Origin: Pyricularia pennisetigena
Taxonomy: Eukaryota > Ascomycota > Sordariomycetes > Magnaporthales > Pyriculariaceae
Assembly (NCBI RefSeq): GCF_004337985.1
Contig: NW_021940927.1
Span: forward strand, 192,266 to 256,265
Direction: 5' to 3'
Length of the DNA: 64,000 nucleotides
Each line of letters starts with the position of its first letter. Within the stretch, counting starts at the first letter, position 1. Shown here one piece after another: positions 39,157 to 50,497 of this stretch. The position numbers were made by a program, and so were the translations under genes. Below the pieces are notes generated by a model. It was given only the letters and a program-made list of their open reading frames with translations, was not told the origin of the DNA and made no database searches.

Positions 39157-42100
39157 TTACCCTTCACGATCTGAAGAATAGCTGCCAAGGTGCATGTTCC
39201 CCAATGGAGGACCGATTTGACTCTTGTGCACAGGACTCATCGACAGGGATGGAAGACGGACTGGGCCATTGGATTGTCGGACGGGTTTGGGCTGATGGTC
39301 GGAAGCGTCTCGGGTTGGGAAAGCCTGGGGAAAAAGAGAATCCCTTAGACCAACGAGGATTTTCCCGTCAACCTCGAGAGCGCTTGATCGATGCGAGATG
39401 ACCTCCAGGAACTGTATCGTCTTATCGAAAAGGTACTTAAGCTCACCAGGGTTGATAAAATGTGAGAGGTGCTGGTTCCTGTGGACCGCGGCAAGGGTAA
39501 TCAGGTTGCCCCATTGACTAAAATGCATCAAAGAACAAATGTCAGCGTGGGAAAAGGAGAAGAAAAAATACAAGTCCCCAAAACTTACGCCTGAGCAGTA
39601 CCAAAGATGTTGGTGACAATATACCGCCTTTCAGCAAGATTGTGAAAGGCCTTGGTACTATGAACAAGCGCATTGATGCCCCTCTCTGCTATTTCCAAAA
39701 CAGTTTCGTTCTTGGGATCGAGGAGCTCATTCAAGGGATCGGTCATGTCGAGCCCTTCCTGCATCTGATAATCTCGCATCAGTATAGATTTGATGACGGG
39801 CCGGCAAATAATGTTCCTGGCACCCCAATACTTGGCTCGCAGTCTAGCGTCGAGGATGTTGTCGGCCGGAGTCTGGGGATCATGGCCATGAAACTTTGGC
39901 CACCAAAGATTTTCACTCTCTGTCAGATTCGAGTGTAGAACTTCCACCAATTTGATCAGAGTGTGTCTCTCTCTTTCAGACTTGGGCCCATATAGCAATG
40001 TGTGCGCCTTGTTGAGTGTCTTCCGTAGCCATATCTGCGCCTGATAGCCATAGGCGACACGCTTGTCGATCCCACATTCGATCATGTGTCCCAAATTAGG
40101 GGTTGGCATGCGCTGCTCGTACTTGCTGATGCCCGACTGCTGTAGGTTCAACTCGGCAATAATGTCGCTACAAATTTGGTCAGTACTGGCAAAAGAAAAA
40201 AAGAAAGAGAAACCACATACCATTCAAGTTGCATACATGTCCAGTAAATGAGATAATACCGGGTGTCTTTGATGTCTTGTGTTTGGCTGTTTGCAGCAGT
40301 GAGACGGGAGAAGTGGCTTGATAAAAGCAGGTCAGCGACCAAATCCAGCCAATTCCTGGAGGAGAGGGGAAGGGAAGGACTCACCCCCTAAGAAGATGCT
40401 GGGTCTTGATACAGGCATCATGGATATGCCAGTAACTCTCCATAACCCTACCCAGTTGGCCGTAGTAAAGACCAGCCAAAATACTGGCGTACACGTGCCA
40501 TACCGACGTCCCTGCCATTTGATTGCCCATAATGTCGGTGGCATTGGCTAGGTATTGCAGGCCCGGAATCACATCTATGTTTCTCTTCATAGGCTCTGAT
40601 GTAGAACCAGAAAAAGAGACTCGCCTGCCGCCTGTCGGGTGCCAAACCACCGAAGGCGGCGTCCCCTGGACTGGGGATGGTGGTACACCATTCCTAGAGG
40701 CCGAGGAACCTTGAGAGGGGTAGGGTTGAGAGCTGGAGGAACCCTGACCTTGCATCTCGCCATGCGTTGGAACGATATCGGGGATACGTTCCTTGTGTAA
40801 GCAGATCTCGCCCAGGGCAAGAATACAGAGAACTACAGCAGTATGGATGTCGCGAGACAACGTGGGACGTTTTTGATGCACGACCTTGGGTCCCGAGCCG
40901 TCGTCTGTGTCTTCTCGTTTTCGCTTCTCACCCACAACTTCGTGCTTTGCGGTAAACCATGCGACTGGTGCAGACCTGGCAGATTTGGTAACGCAAACGG
41001 TGGAAAGGCTTCCGAGGAATTTTTTGATCAAGGCGTCCAGATCCTGGGGCAAGATGATGGGATGCATGTTCTGCATATTCTCCTTGTAGCTGTCCACAAG
41101 CTTCCACACATGATCATGATTGAATCTCAGGCAAGACACGGTCTCCGTAGTATCCACATAGCCCCAATCATTGTATGGAGGCGATGGTGCTACGTCTTTG
41201 GAATACGCGGACGGAAGAAGTCCAAAGTCGTTGGGCACCTCGCTGCCACTTTTGCTCCCTTCCCCTCGGCCATATAAATGTAGCAGACCCCTGTTCTCCT
41301 CGATGGAGAGTGGGTAGGTCTTTGGGTATTTAATCCCATGCTCCACCAAAAGGTGCCCAACGAGCTTTTGGATGGGCGGCCACATGAGCAAATTGCCGGT
41401 TCCTGTCGTGTGGTTTTCTGGAATCGCAGGTTTCTCGGCAGGTACCGGGGATCCAGGTGGGATATCAGATCTATCGTCGTCGAGAGTAAAAGCCGCGATT
41501 GGTTCCTCAACATCCCAGCTTGCCCTTGGTTCCGTTTTCACAGACAAAGGCGTAGGTTGCGCAGCGCCGGGTCGGATAGCAGCGACTATAGTCCTCATCT
41601 CTTCCTCAAGATATGCAAGACGAGTACCAAGACGCGAATCGACCCCTGAAATCGACGATTTTATATCGGCAAAGCTCGTACTCATGTTGGCCACCGTCTC
41701 GAGAAGCTCTGTCTGAACCTTTTCCTGTCTAGAGGAGGGTCAAGTTAGCCCTGTGATTGTGCAAACAAAAAAAACGGTGATAAATATTCAGCTCGTACTG
41801 CTTAACCATTGGCTCTTTGTAGTTGCAAGTTTCGTTTTTCTCTTTGCAGTTCTTGCATGGTTTCTGCTCATCACACCTGGCCCTGCGATCTCGGCATTGC
41901 TCACAAGCCTATGAGCCACCACTTGTTAGTCACTTATTTGGCGAGATGGGCATTCAAACCGAAAAAACATACCACGGACGCGCGCTGATGCCTGAGACGT
42001 TGCCCGCTAGCCGCTATAGACGAGCTCTCATTGAGGCTGCATTGCTTGACCGTGTACGGTGTTGAATATATGTTGTGAGTCGAAAGTTGCTCATCCGGCA

Positions 42101-42353
42101 ACTGAATATGGGCGTTCTGTGTTAGGAGAGGAGACGGGTAGCTCTGCTTGCATGACACGAGTCCGGGTGGGCCGTTATCGAAGCTGGCCTGCCTCTGGCC
42201 GTCCAGGTATCGTGGCTGTTGTGGTTGGAAACTGGGACGATGCGGAGTCGCTCCAGGATGCGCCGGTGACTGAGGAGGTGAAAACCGAGTGCCTGGTGAA
42301 AGATAGCAGGCCATCTCACAAGGGTGGTTGTTATTTGAACTTTTGAGGAGCAT
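39157..42353 (-). CDS. Zn2Cys6 transcription factor, 956 aa
   Basis: Six exons: 41973-42353, 41799-41908, 40385-41728, 40221-40316, 39589-40167 and 39157-39517, with consensus donors and CTAAC/CTGAC branch sites; every junction is in frame. An N-terminal Pro/Gln-rich segment precedes the binuclear cluster C-x2-C-x6-C-x5-C-x2-C-x6-C at Cys129-Cys155 (ACEQCRDRRARCDEQKPCKN). A coiled linker follows (QQEKVQTELLETVANMSTSF ... RLAYLEEEMRTIV), then a basic KRKRED patch near the middle and the fungal transcription-factor middle homology region (ANATDIMGNQMAGTSVWHV, DTRYYLIYWTCMQLECDIIA, ending QWGNLITLAAVHRNQHLSHF). It should be a nuclear sequence-specific regulator; the target genes are unknown. A partial duplicate of its 5' half lies at 45801-46693. 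Confidence 0.88.
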
Positions 42354-43520
42354 AGCTGGGGATTCGAGACCTTGTGGCTGTCGAGACCATTCCGAGACGG
42401 AGATCGATATCGTAAAGCTCTATATTGCAGTGGACGAGTACGTTGTGCGGAAACAATGGCAACGCAGAGTCTCAAGAATTCAAGAATGGGGTGTGCAAGG
42501 TATGTCGCTTTGGGAACGATACAATCAGTTACCCAAGGTGATATTGGGCAGTCGAACTATCAGTTGCCAAACAGGGATGGTTGCTCTACCCTGGCGCAGC
42601 CATCGTTGTACGGCCGCTAGGCAGATTGATATATATTCGGCTATGGGAGAGATGCATGCTTTACGATTGGCGTTTTAACCATTTCCAGAAGCAATGCAAC
42701 CTGGGCTTATGAAGGTGCATTCCCAACACGGCGCAACCAACAGAGCTCACGAAATTGTTTAAAGTCTCGAACTTGGTCCTCGCGGGGTGTGTGGAGACAA
42801 GTTAGTACCTATCTGGCTGAAATCCGAGGATCACACTGACAGGGGCTGCCTAGGTCCCTGGTTTGACAGGCTTTTGAAGTGCTTCCTTATACCTGTGTTC
42901 GGCAATATGCTGGTAATCGGGATATCTTTGGCGCAGTTGCCCATGAGGTTAACCACGTTGTCCAAAACGAGGTGGCCAACAATGTAGGACCAGCACCTGA
43001 ACTCACCTAATCGTGTTCCAAAGACCAATTACCAGAGTGTGGTCAGGGTGAGTAAATCAAAAAGACAGAGCGCATCACTGTTGCAGGAAATAGGAGACAT
43101 GTTAACCGTAGCAAGCATGAAAAACATCTACGAAAAATTACCGATTCGCCCTGGCCTTCTCGCCCGTTTTCAGTTACCTCAAACAACTAGATCGCCGACC
43201 CACTTACCCCGAGACCTATTCATGACCAGTGCAACTCAACAGCCAGAATGCAACAATGATAATATATTGTACGACATATGAAAATATTCCGATTAATGAT
43301 ATAGTACTTTTAGTACGCTTGGACCGAGAGCGCAACCCTACACCCGGGCTAACTAGCTAACCAAAGATTACTTTTTATTTGTGATTTCTTCCTATGCTCG
43401 TGTCCACATTGAGACGGGAAGATGAAAAAGTAGATTTGGTTACTTTTATATTGTGTTGTTATCTCGACGAGTACCGCCATCCGCCTCGCGTGACATCATC
43501 CATGGGACTCTCCTAGGGTT
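42354..43520. other. Upstream region of the regulator, duplicated at 46.7-47.8 kb
   Basis: No gene is recognised. From 42354 to about 43110 the sequence recurs at 46694-47760 with many small differences and a 240-bp insertion in the second copy. Promoter elements of the minus-strand regulator should lie in the first part. Confidence 0.5.
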
Positions 43521-44940
43521 TCCTTGCTCATCGCAATGAGCTACAACGGTCATATTAGCTCACATATACCGGCGAAATACATGAATGTCCACTCAAGCAA
43601 GAAGAAGTTAGTTAGGCAACTTACAGCAGATTTGGTCGTTCCTGGTGTAGTAGAGTATCTCTGGCCGACATCGAATGTGCGACTGAAGAGTATTTCTATA
43701 CCGGCCACACCACTCGGCAACAATGGTCCTCCTGTGACCGCAGCTGTACTCCATCTATAAGGGGGTATGGTTGGTCGGTTGCGGTTTCCCGGGTGGAGAT
43801 ATTGCCTAGAGGCGAAAGAAAGTTGATAAACGGGCGAATAAATATCCAACTTACATATTGGTAGATGCACATGATAGCCAAGATGTGCCGTCAAACGGAA
43901 AGGAAGGATACAACCAAGAGGCTTGAGATTCGGTCGCTTCAGGACAAAGGTTGCCTCAAGTTGAGTAACTATTGAATAACAAAGAACAGAAAACTCTCCT
44001 AAGGGGCGATGGTTGATAGATATGCGCTATACTGTACAGTGATATATATCTTCGGCGAAGGACAAGATGAAGAATGAGGAGTGAGGGTATTCTGTGGAGC
44101 TGGTTTTCTGGGGATATATACCCATGCTGACCCAAATGTGCTTATAATACGAGCGGGGAGAGGGTAATATTGGTCTGAAATATTTACCGGGACCCCTACA
44201 AACGATCGAGCTGCATGCATTTGAAAAGGATGATGGTTCTCCTTTCATAGCCTTGTTCCTAGCCAACAACTGTTTTGAAAGCGCTAGTGTTTTCCGCCTT
44301 TAGTCTTCTCCTCCAGCAGCGGTGCGCGCAGGGGTTTGTGGATGGTGTTGCAAAAGGTAGAGACAGAAGGGGGGTGTGGTGGGTGGATATACAGTGGAGA
44401 AGCTAGAAAAAGCCTAGATCTATATTAGCCCTGGCTAAAAGGTTCAACAGCTGCGTATAGAGCTGATCAATGTTGCCAAGGTTTTGCAGCTCAATGAAAC
44501 GATGCTGTGCATATATGAATCGATTAATAGCCAGCGCCTTTCACTGGACAACGTGATAGGAATAATGAAGCTGTGCGATGCAAACAGCAGCTAGCCCCAC
44601 CGGCAATCACCACGACGGTTTCAAAGGATTTCGCGAGACGAAGTCTATCTCTCCTGACAACAATATCCGGATCCGGTTCAGGGCGGCAGCCAAGGTCTCA
44701 TCTTCCTTACCGTTTAGGTAGAGAATTGTGGGAAAGATGACGGCTTGTCAGCCCGGAAACTGCAGTTCAATTCAAACCTGGTGTGGTCACATCGCTTTTG
44801 TTGGACAGGATCATAAACCGGGGCAGCGCACCCCTGTACTTGATAAGAAACCGCTATGCTTTGGTTGGGTGATACATGGGTCGGGGCCAGCCCATCGAGC
44901 TGCCCCATACCCACTCCCCATTTGTAAGGGTTGGCTAGTC
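43520..44940 (-). repeat. Segmental duplication, locus I (internally deleted)
   Basis: The block matches 54775-55780 and then, after skipping about 3.4 kb, 59150-59600. Shared segments include GCAACTTACAGCAGATTTG, TATCTCTGGCCGACATCGA, the minus-strand exon-like reading AAVTGGPLL-SGVAGIE and FDVGQRY-TTP, CTGGCTAAAAGGTTCAACAG, and a second reading SIAVSYQVQGC. Locus I therefore lost the middle of the membrane-protein gene present in locus II. Substitutions are scattered, so the duplication is old. Confidence 0.75.
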
Positions 44941-45677
44941 ACGGTCCAATGTGTTGCTGGCCAACTTTGGATCCTAATCGCAGCCTCGCAGGTTCACAAT
45001 GTACACACCCCTCCTGCTACAGCATGACCGACATACTGCCCAGACGACAGGTTCATGACTACTTTCAATATACCCCTGCGAGCTGCCAGTTGATATGTAC
45101 ATTTATTGGGGTAAATTCATTATGGCACAAGCTATTCATGTATGTGCCATTTTTGCTATTGGTGATAAGGCCAAATTTGCTCCCTGGCTCTGACAGCATA
45201 TAAAAGTCCGTTGTACAGAATGGGCCTAACGAAGATACGCTGTCTTTTCCCGTCCTTCTATTTTTACATTTGGCTCTCCACCATACAACCTAGTCGCATC
45301 GGACTCTTCATATGCTCAAAATTAACGTCTCGCCGCCCAGCCGGGTTTTTCATGCAGGATGAGTTTCGATAGACGGTTTCTTTGGGTTGGATGCAAACAT
45401 TTTGGTAAACAAGACATGGCCCTTGAGAGCAACCGTGGGATTGCATGAGGCCGCTCACCATGATGTCTTTGACTTTCCCTGATGGGATGCATATTTCTAC
45501 GATTGGACCTTCAAAAATGCCCAGAGGCAATGCTGAGTGAAGTACTCCTGGATTGCCGACGTGTGACTGGCTGCGGATCGTGTTGGCCAGGGGTTGGCAG
45601 CCATTACATTAGTAGTAAGCATAAGAAGCTGGGCAGGATCCCGGTCATAGAATCCCCGGATTTCACAGCACGGATAT

Positions 45678-45798
45678 GGACTAGCGCTGGTGTACCTGAG
45701 CTTGGGTCAGGCAGGATCCACTCGGGAGACGAGCTCGTACGTATAAGGACTAGCGCTGGCGTGTCCAAGCTTGGGTCAGGCAGGATCCACTCGGGAGA
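45678..45798 (+). repeat. 69-bp tandem direct repeat abutting an unknown base
   Basis: Two copies with 69-bp offset (45678 and 45747) share GGACTAGCGCTGG, CTTGGGTCAGGCAGGATCC and ACTCGGGAGA. The second ends at an N (45799), beyond which the duplicated regulator sequence begins at once. Confidence 0.75.
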
Positions 45799-45799
45799 N
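45799..45799. other. Ambiguous base, probable contig join
   Basis: A single N separates the tandem repeat from a near-identical copy of 41455 onward; the homology starts exactly there, which points to an assembly junction. Confidence 0.6.
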
Positions 45800-45800
45800 C

Positions 45801-46693
45801 AGGTGGGATATCAGATCTATCGTCGTCGAGAGTAAAAGCCGCGATTGGTTCCTCAACATCCCAGCTTGCCCTTGGTTCCGTTTTCACAGACAAAGGCGTA
45901 GGTTGCGCAGCGCCGGGTCGGATAGCAGCGACTATAGTCCTCATCTCTTCCTCAAGATATGCAAGACGAGTACCAAGACGCGAATCGACCCCTGAAATCG
46001 ACGATTTTATATCGGCAAAGCTCGTACTCATGTTGGCCACCGTCTCGAGAAGCTCTGTCTGAACCTTTTCCTGTCTAGAGGAGGGTCAAGTTAGCCCTGT
46101 GATTGTGCAAACAAAAAAAACGGTGATAAATATTCAGCTCGTACTGCTTAACCATTGGCTCTTTGTAGTTGCAAGTTTCGTTTTTCTCTTTGCAGTTCTT
46201 GCATGGTTTCTGCTCATCACACCTGGCCCTGCGATCTCGGCATTGCTCACAAGCCTATGAGCCACCACTTGTTAGTCACTTATTTGGCGAGATGGGCATT
46301 CAAACCGGAAAAACATACCACGGACGCGCGCTGATGCCTGAGACGTTGCCCGCTAGCCGCTATAGACGAGCTCTCATTGAGGCTGCATTGCTTGACCGTG
46401 TACGGTGTTGAATATATGTTGTGAGTCGAAAGTTGCTCATCCGGCAACTGAATATGGGCGTTCTGTGTTAGGAGAGGAGACGGGTAGCTCTGCTTGCGTA
46501 ACACGAGTCCGGGTTGGCCGTTATCGAAGCTGGCCTGCCTCTGGCCGTCCAGGTATCGTGGCTGTTGTGGTTGGAAACTGAGACGATGCGGAGTCACTCC
46601 AGGATGCGCCGGTGACTGAGGTGAAAACCGAGTGCCTGGTGAAGGATAGCAGGCCATCTCACGAGGATGGTTGTTTGAACTTTTGAGGAGCAT
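45801..46693 (-). pseudogene. Partial duplicate of the Zn2Cys6 regulator, 5' half
   Basis: Exons 1 and 2 and the first 76 or so codons of exon 3 of the gene at 39157-42353 are repeated, with identical zinc cluster and the same intron sites. The first 600 bases are almost identical; farther upstream, single-codon deletions (an Asn and a Pro in exon 1) and substitutions accumulate. Exon 3 is cut at the N at 45799, so the middle homology region is absent. If expressed it would give a DNA-binding domain without effector region, but whether the truncation is real or an assembly artefact cannot be told. Confidence 0.75.
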
Positions 46694-47770
46694 AGCTGGG
46701 GATTCGATACCTTGTGGCTGTCGAGACCATTCCGAGACGGAGATCGATATCGTAAAGCTCTGTATTGCAGTGGAGTACGTTGTGTGGAAACAATGGCAAC
46801 GCAGAGTCTCAAGAATTCAAGAATGGGGTGTGCAAGGTATGTCGCTTTGGGAACGATACCAGTTATACAGTGATATTCGGCAGTCAAACCATCAGTTGCC
46901 AAACAGGGGATGGTTGGTCGACCCCTGGCGCAACCATCGTCGTATGGCCGCTAGCCAGATTGATATATATCTATGGGAGAGATGCATATTTTACGATTGG
47001 CGTTTGAACCATGTCCAAAAGCAATGCAACCTGGGCTTGTGAAGGAGCATTCCCAACACGGCACAATCCACCAAGTTCGCGAAATTGCTGAAAGACTCGA
47101 ACCTGGTCCTCGCGGGGTGTGTGGAGATGACTGAGTACCTATCTGGCTGAAATCCGGGGATAATACTGACAGGGGCTGCCCAGCTCCTGGTCCGACGGGC
47201 TTTTGAGTACTTCCTTGTACCTGTGTCCAGCTGTGGATCGATGAAAGGGTACGCAAGCTTGGTAACGACATGGGCTTATCCGCGTTCCCCTGTAGAACCT
47301 GTGCTAACTGCCACGATGCGGTACGTGGTGATTGTGAAACGCGTAAACACCGGTTTTACGCGCACTGTTGGCTCGCGTTGTGGCGTTGGCTACTCAAACA
47401 ACGCCTGCCTTACAATCGATTCCTCTTCTCCTTTGTTTATCCCCAGGGTAGGGCTAGGGTCTTTTTGTGATCGGCAACATGCTGGTAATTGGGATATCTT
47501 TGACGCAGTTGCCCATGACGTTAACCACATTATCCCAAATGAGATGGTCAGCGATGAGGGGCAGCACCTCACCCGGTGTCACTGCTCGCCTGTACAGCGA
47601 CATACCGGATTGCGCCGTATTATGCAACAAATCAATCGCATATCAACACCAGAGTGCGGCCAGGGTGGGCAAGTCAAATATAAAGGTGCACCACTGTTGT
47701 TGTTGCAGGGAATCATCGAGGGAACGATGGGGTTGCATAGGTGTTGCCTTCAATTGCAAAAAAGATGTCT
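46694..47770. repeat. Duplicate of the regulator upstream region
   Basis: Copy of 42354-43110 with an extra segment of about 240 bp at 47226-47468. No gene is recognised. Confidence 0.6.
47226..47468. other. Insertion of about 240 bp in the second copy
   Basis: The reference copy reads TGTGT-TCGGCAATATGC at 42893; here TGTGT is followed by 240 extra bases and then TGTGA-TCGGCAACATGC, giving an imperfect 5-bp flank repeat. It contains a near-palindrome (GCGTAAACACCGGTTTTACGC-type, 47339-47359). No TG..CA ends are seen; the class is unknown. Confidence 0.4.
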
Positions 47771-47879
47771 TAAGAGATCCACTGCCAGCATGACGTAAGA
47801 GTCATAGCCCCGCACTTCGGTCGCTGGCTTGAAAGACCATTTCCCCAGCAAAATTTCCCCAGCCACCTAACTAGTATAG

Positions 47880-48060
47880 TCGGAGTCGAAGTCAGGAGAC
47901 GGCGCGTTATGCTCTTTGCAAACTTTGACATGTCTGATTTGCCATCGTTGTCTTCTCGTTTCCGCTTCTCGCTCACAATTAATTCCATGGTTTGCGGAGG
48001 TATGGGTCAATTCGGCAATCATGGGAGAGCTGTTCAGGAGCTATTGAGTCGAGGCCTCCA
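47880..48060 (-). pseudogene. Second decayed relic of the Zn2Cys6 regulator
   Basis: The minus strand reads VSEKRKREDNDGKS, close to VGEKRKREDTDDGS in exon 3 of the regulator (about 40890-40930), with similar flanking nucleotides (GTCTTCTCGTTT-CGCTTCTC). The frame decays on both sides. Confidence 0.45.
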
Positions 48061-48791
48061 GGTCGTGTCTCTATACAGAAAGTTGTTCGCCCAGTGTAGG
48101 GGGTACGGATTGCGTTCGGCACGCTTGGAGTGGGTTGCTCGTTGATGTGACTGCACCGTCGAGTCGGGCTCTTCCGTCACTCGCTGCCGAGGACCTGCTT
48201 CCCTGTCAACAAAGGAATTTATCCAGCGTGGCTAAAAAAATATGATCTAGGCGCTTATCTACTAGTTTGTTGCAGGACGTTCTTTTTTCTAACCAAGCAT
48301 GGCGCCCCGGGGGGTTCAAACTTTGTTTCTTATTACGTTAGCTGATGGATTCGATGCCCATTTTTAGCGCTGATTAAGAGCCCACCCACCTACTCAGGAC
48401 GCTGACCGATACCCAGTCAAATCGACAATTGAGCGTGTCCAGAATTGCATCTGTAGTCCTACCTTCTCGCTGTCGTGTCATACTCTGTATGTACGGTCCG
48501 ATAGATAATCCGTGATTTGACTAAGCTCCCAGTGTAATGCCCAGTTTGCATAAGCAGTAGTCTGACAAAGCAAGCTTCCCTTAATTTGGCCTAGTGCGAC
48601 AGGTACTCCACTTGCCATGCATCTTTTTATTGATGCCTAGGGCGCCTAGGCCCTCGAAATCTTTCCCAGTCGTGTCACCTTGCTGACTTCCTTGATCTTC
48701 CACAACGAGTAAAACCACCCACCATTGCTCATCAACAAGCAAGATTAACGTCCCGTACCCACTATCGAACCCCGACACTACCTTTTCCTCA
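48061..48791. other. Intergenic, promoter side of the FPGS homologue
   Basis: No gene is seen. Confidence 0.45.
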
Positions 48792-50329
48792 ATGCACTAC
48801 AGAGATGCTATTCGTCTCCTCATCTCTCGCCGCAAACCTCTGCAAGCGAAACATGATGCCAGCTTTTCACCCCGCCAAATGCGGGAAGGGCGGCCGAATA
48901 ATGCGGGAATGGAACGGTTCCTGCAAGTACTACAGCTCGATGTGCGTACGACGAACTCGACTTCTAGAGTTGAGTTGCCTAACATCCGTTCACTTCTTTG
49001 TAGAAACGCTTTGATTTCATACACGTAACCGGGACGAAAGGCAAGGGTAGCACCTGTGCCTGGACCGACGCTTTGCTAAGGTCGCATTTCCGGTCAAATG
49101 GCATTCCAGGAAAAGTCGGACTGTTCACGTCGCCGCACCTTACAAGCGAGCGAGAACGTATTCGAACTGACTTCGTGCCAGTTTCCGAAGCAATTTTTGC
49201 TGAGCGGTTCTTTCATGTATGGAACACGCTACTCCAAGACGCGAACGGGGATGAGGAGAAGATGCCCAGATATTTTCAACTGCTCACACTCCTCTCGGTG
49301 GACATTTTTAACCATACCGGGACCAAAGTCGGCATTTACGAAGTTAACATCGGCGGCCGGTGGGATTCGACCAACTGCTGGGACGACACGGTTGTCTGCG
49401 GCTTTAATACTATCGGGCTCGACCATACCCCCAAGCTTGGCCGCACAATCCCAGAGATTGCCCGGAACAAGGCGGGCATTATGAAGCCCGGCTGCCTGGC
49501 ATTTTCCGTCCCTCAAACACCTGAGGTGCGCGAGCAGCTGGAAGAAGAATCGAATCTGGTCGGCTGCCCACTTGTCTTTACCAACGACCGTCCCTCTCGT
49601 GTTCCTGATACGGACAGGCCGGAGCTCCTTCTGGAGCCGGTGCGCAACAACTTTGCCCTAGCAATTGAACTAGCCGACGCATACCTAAAGTCTTGTTTGA
49701 ACAGCCAGCTTTCAGACGAAGACATTATCGGTGCCGTCCACATTTACGACTGGCCAGGTCGCTTCCAGATGGTCGAAGATCCTGGAACCAGAACACGGTT
49801 TTATCTTGATTCCCCTGCCAACTCTCTGAGTATACCTGTGTCGCTTGATTGGTTTATAACCCAGGTGCAACACCACGCGTCCGTCGCCCTACCCACCCCT
49901 TCTAAACCTCGACAGCCTACTAGGATCTTGATCTTCGGTCATGACTCCACACATCGTGACGCTTCTACGGTCGCGCGAGCAATTGCTAGCCACTGTTATG
50001 AACTTAAGTTTGCCTTCGATAAGATTATCCTTACCAGCCATAAGCATCCAGTTAACGGCTTAGTGCTTTTTGGGAAGCAGCGTGCTAGCGAGACGATGGG
50101 CGTGTGGGAGGAGATGTATGGATCTCCTGTTGTCTCTTTCGCCGAATCTGTTGAAGATGCTCTGGAAAGCTGCAGCCCCATCAACGATTTGGGCTCACAT
50201 GTGCTAATTGCTGGACATACCGATTTGGTATCGTCGGCCTTGCCGGTACTAATGACGGGGGTCAAGTTAAAGCTAAACAAACTCACCAGTCATGATGGGA
50301 CCTCGGGAGGAAGTGGAGCACGGCTATGA
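48792..50329 (+). CDS. Folylpolyglutamate synthase homologue, 491 aa
   Basis: Exon 1 is 48792-48941 and exon 2 49004-50329; the intron has a GTGCGT donor, a CTAAC branch and a TTTGTAG acceptor. The splice restores HVTGTKGKGST, the P-loop (residues 57-67). Other family motifs are GLFTSPHLTSERERIR, the YFQLLTLLSVDIF helix and GLDHTPKLGRTIPEIARNKA, then GIMKPG and the DWPGRFQ segment that begins the glutamate-ligase part. The enzyme adds glutamates to folates in cytosol or mitochondria using ATP. No mitochondrial leader is seen, so a cytosolic form is likely. The usual E-V-G-x-G-G-x-x-D-(A/S)-T-N motif is EVNIGGRWDSTN here, an odd Gly-to-Asn change beside the metal site, so it may be a diverged paralogue. 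Exon 1 is also unusual in sequence compared with typical N-termini. Confidence 0.88.
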
Positions 50330-50497
50330 TGTCACGAGCATCTATCTTGTAACTCGTGGAAGAAAAGCAGTCAGTCTGAACTTTCGCTGTCAACCTTATG
50401 TATTAAAGAAGATTTACAACAAATAAATTACATTATGTACTTGAGAATCTAGTCCCGGGTTAACTTCCAAACTTAATCCATCCACGCCCCACTCCTT

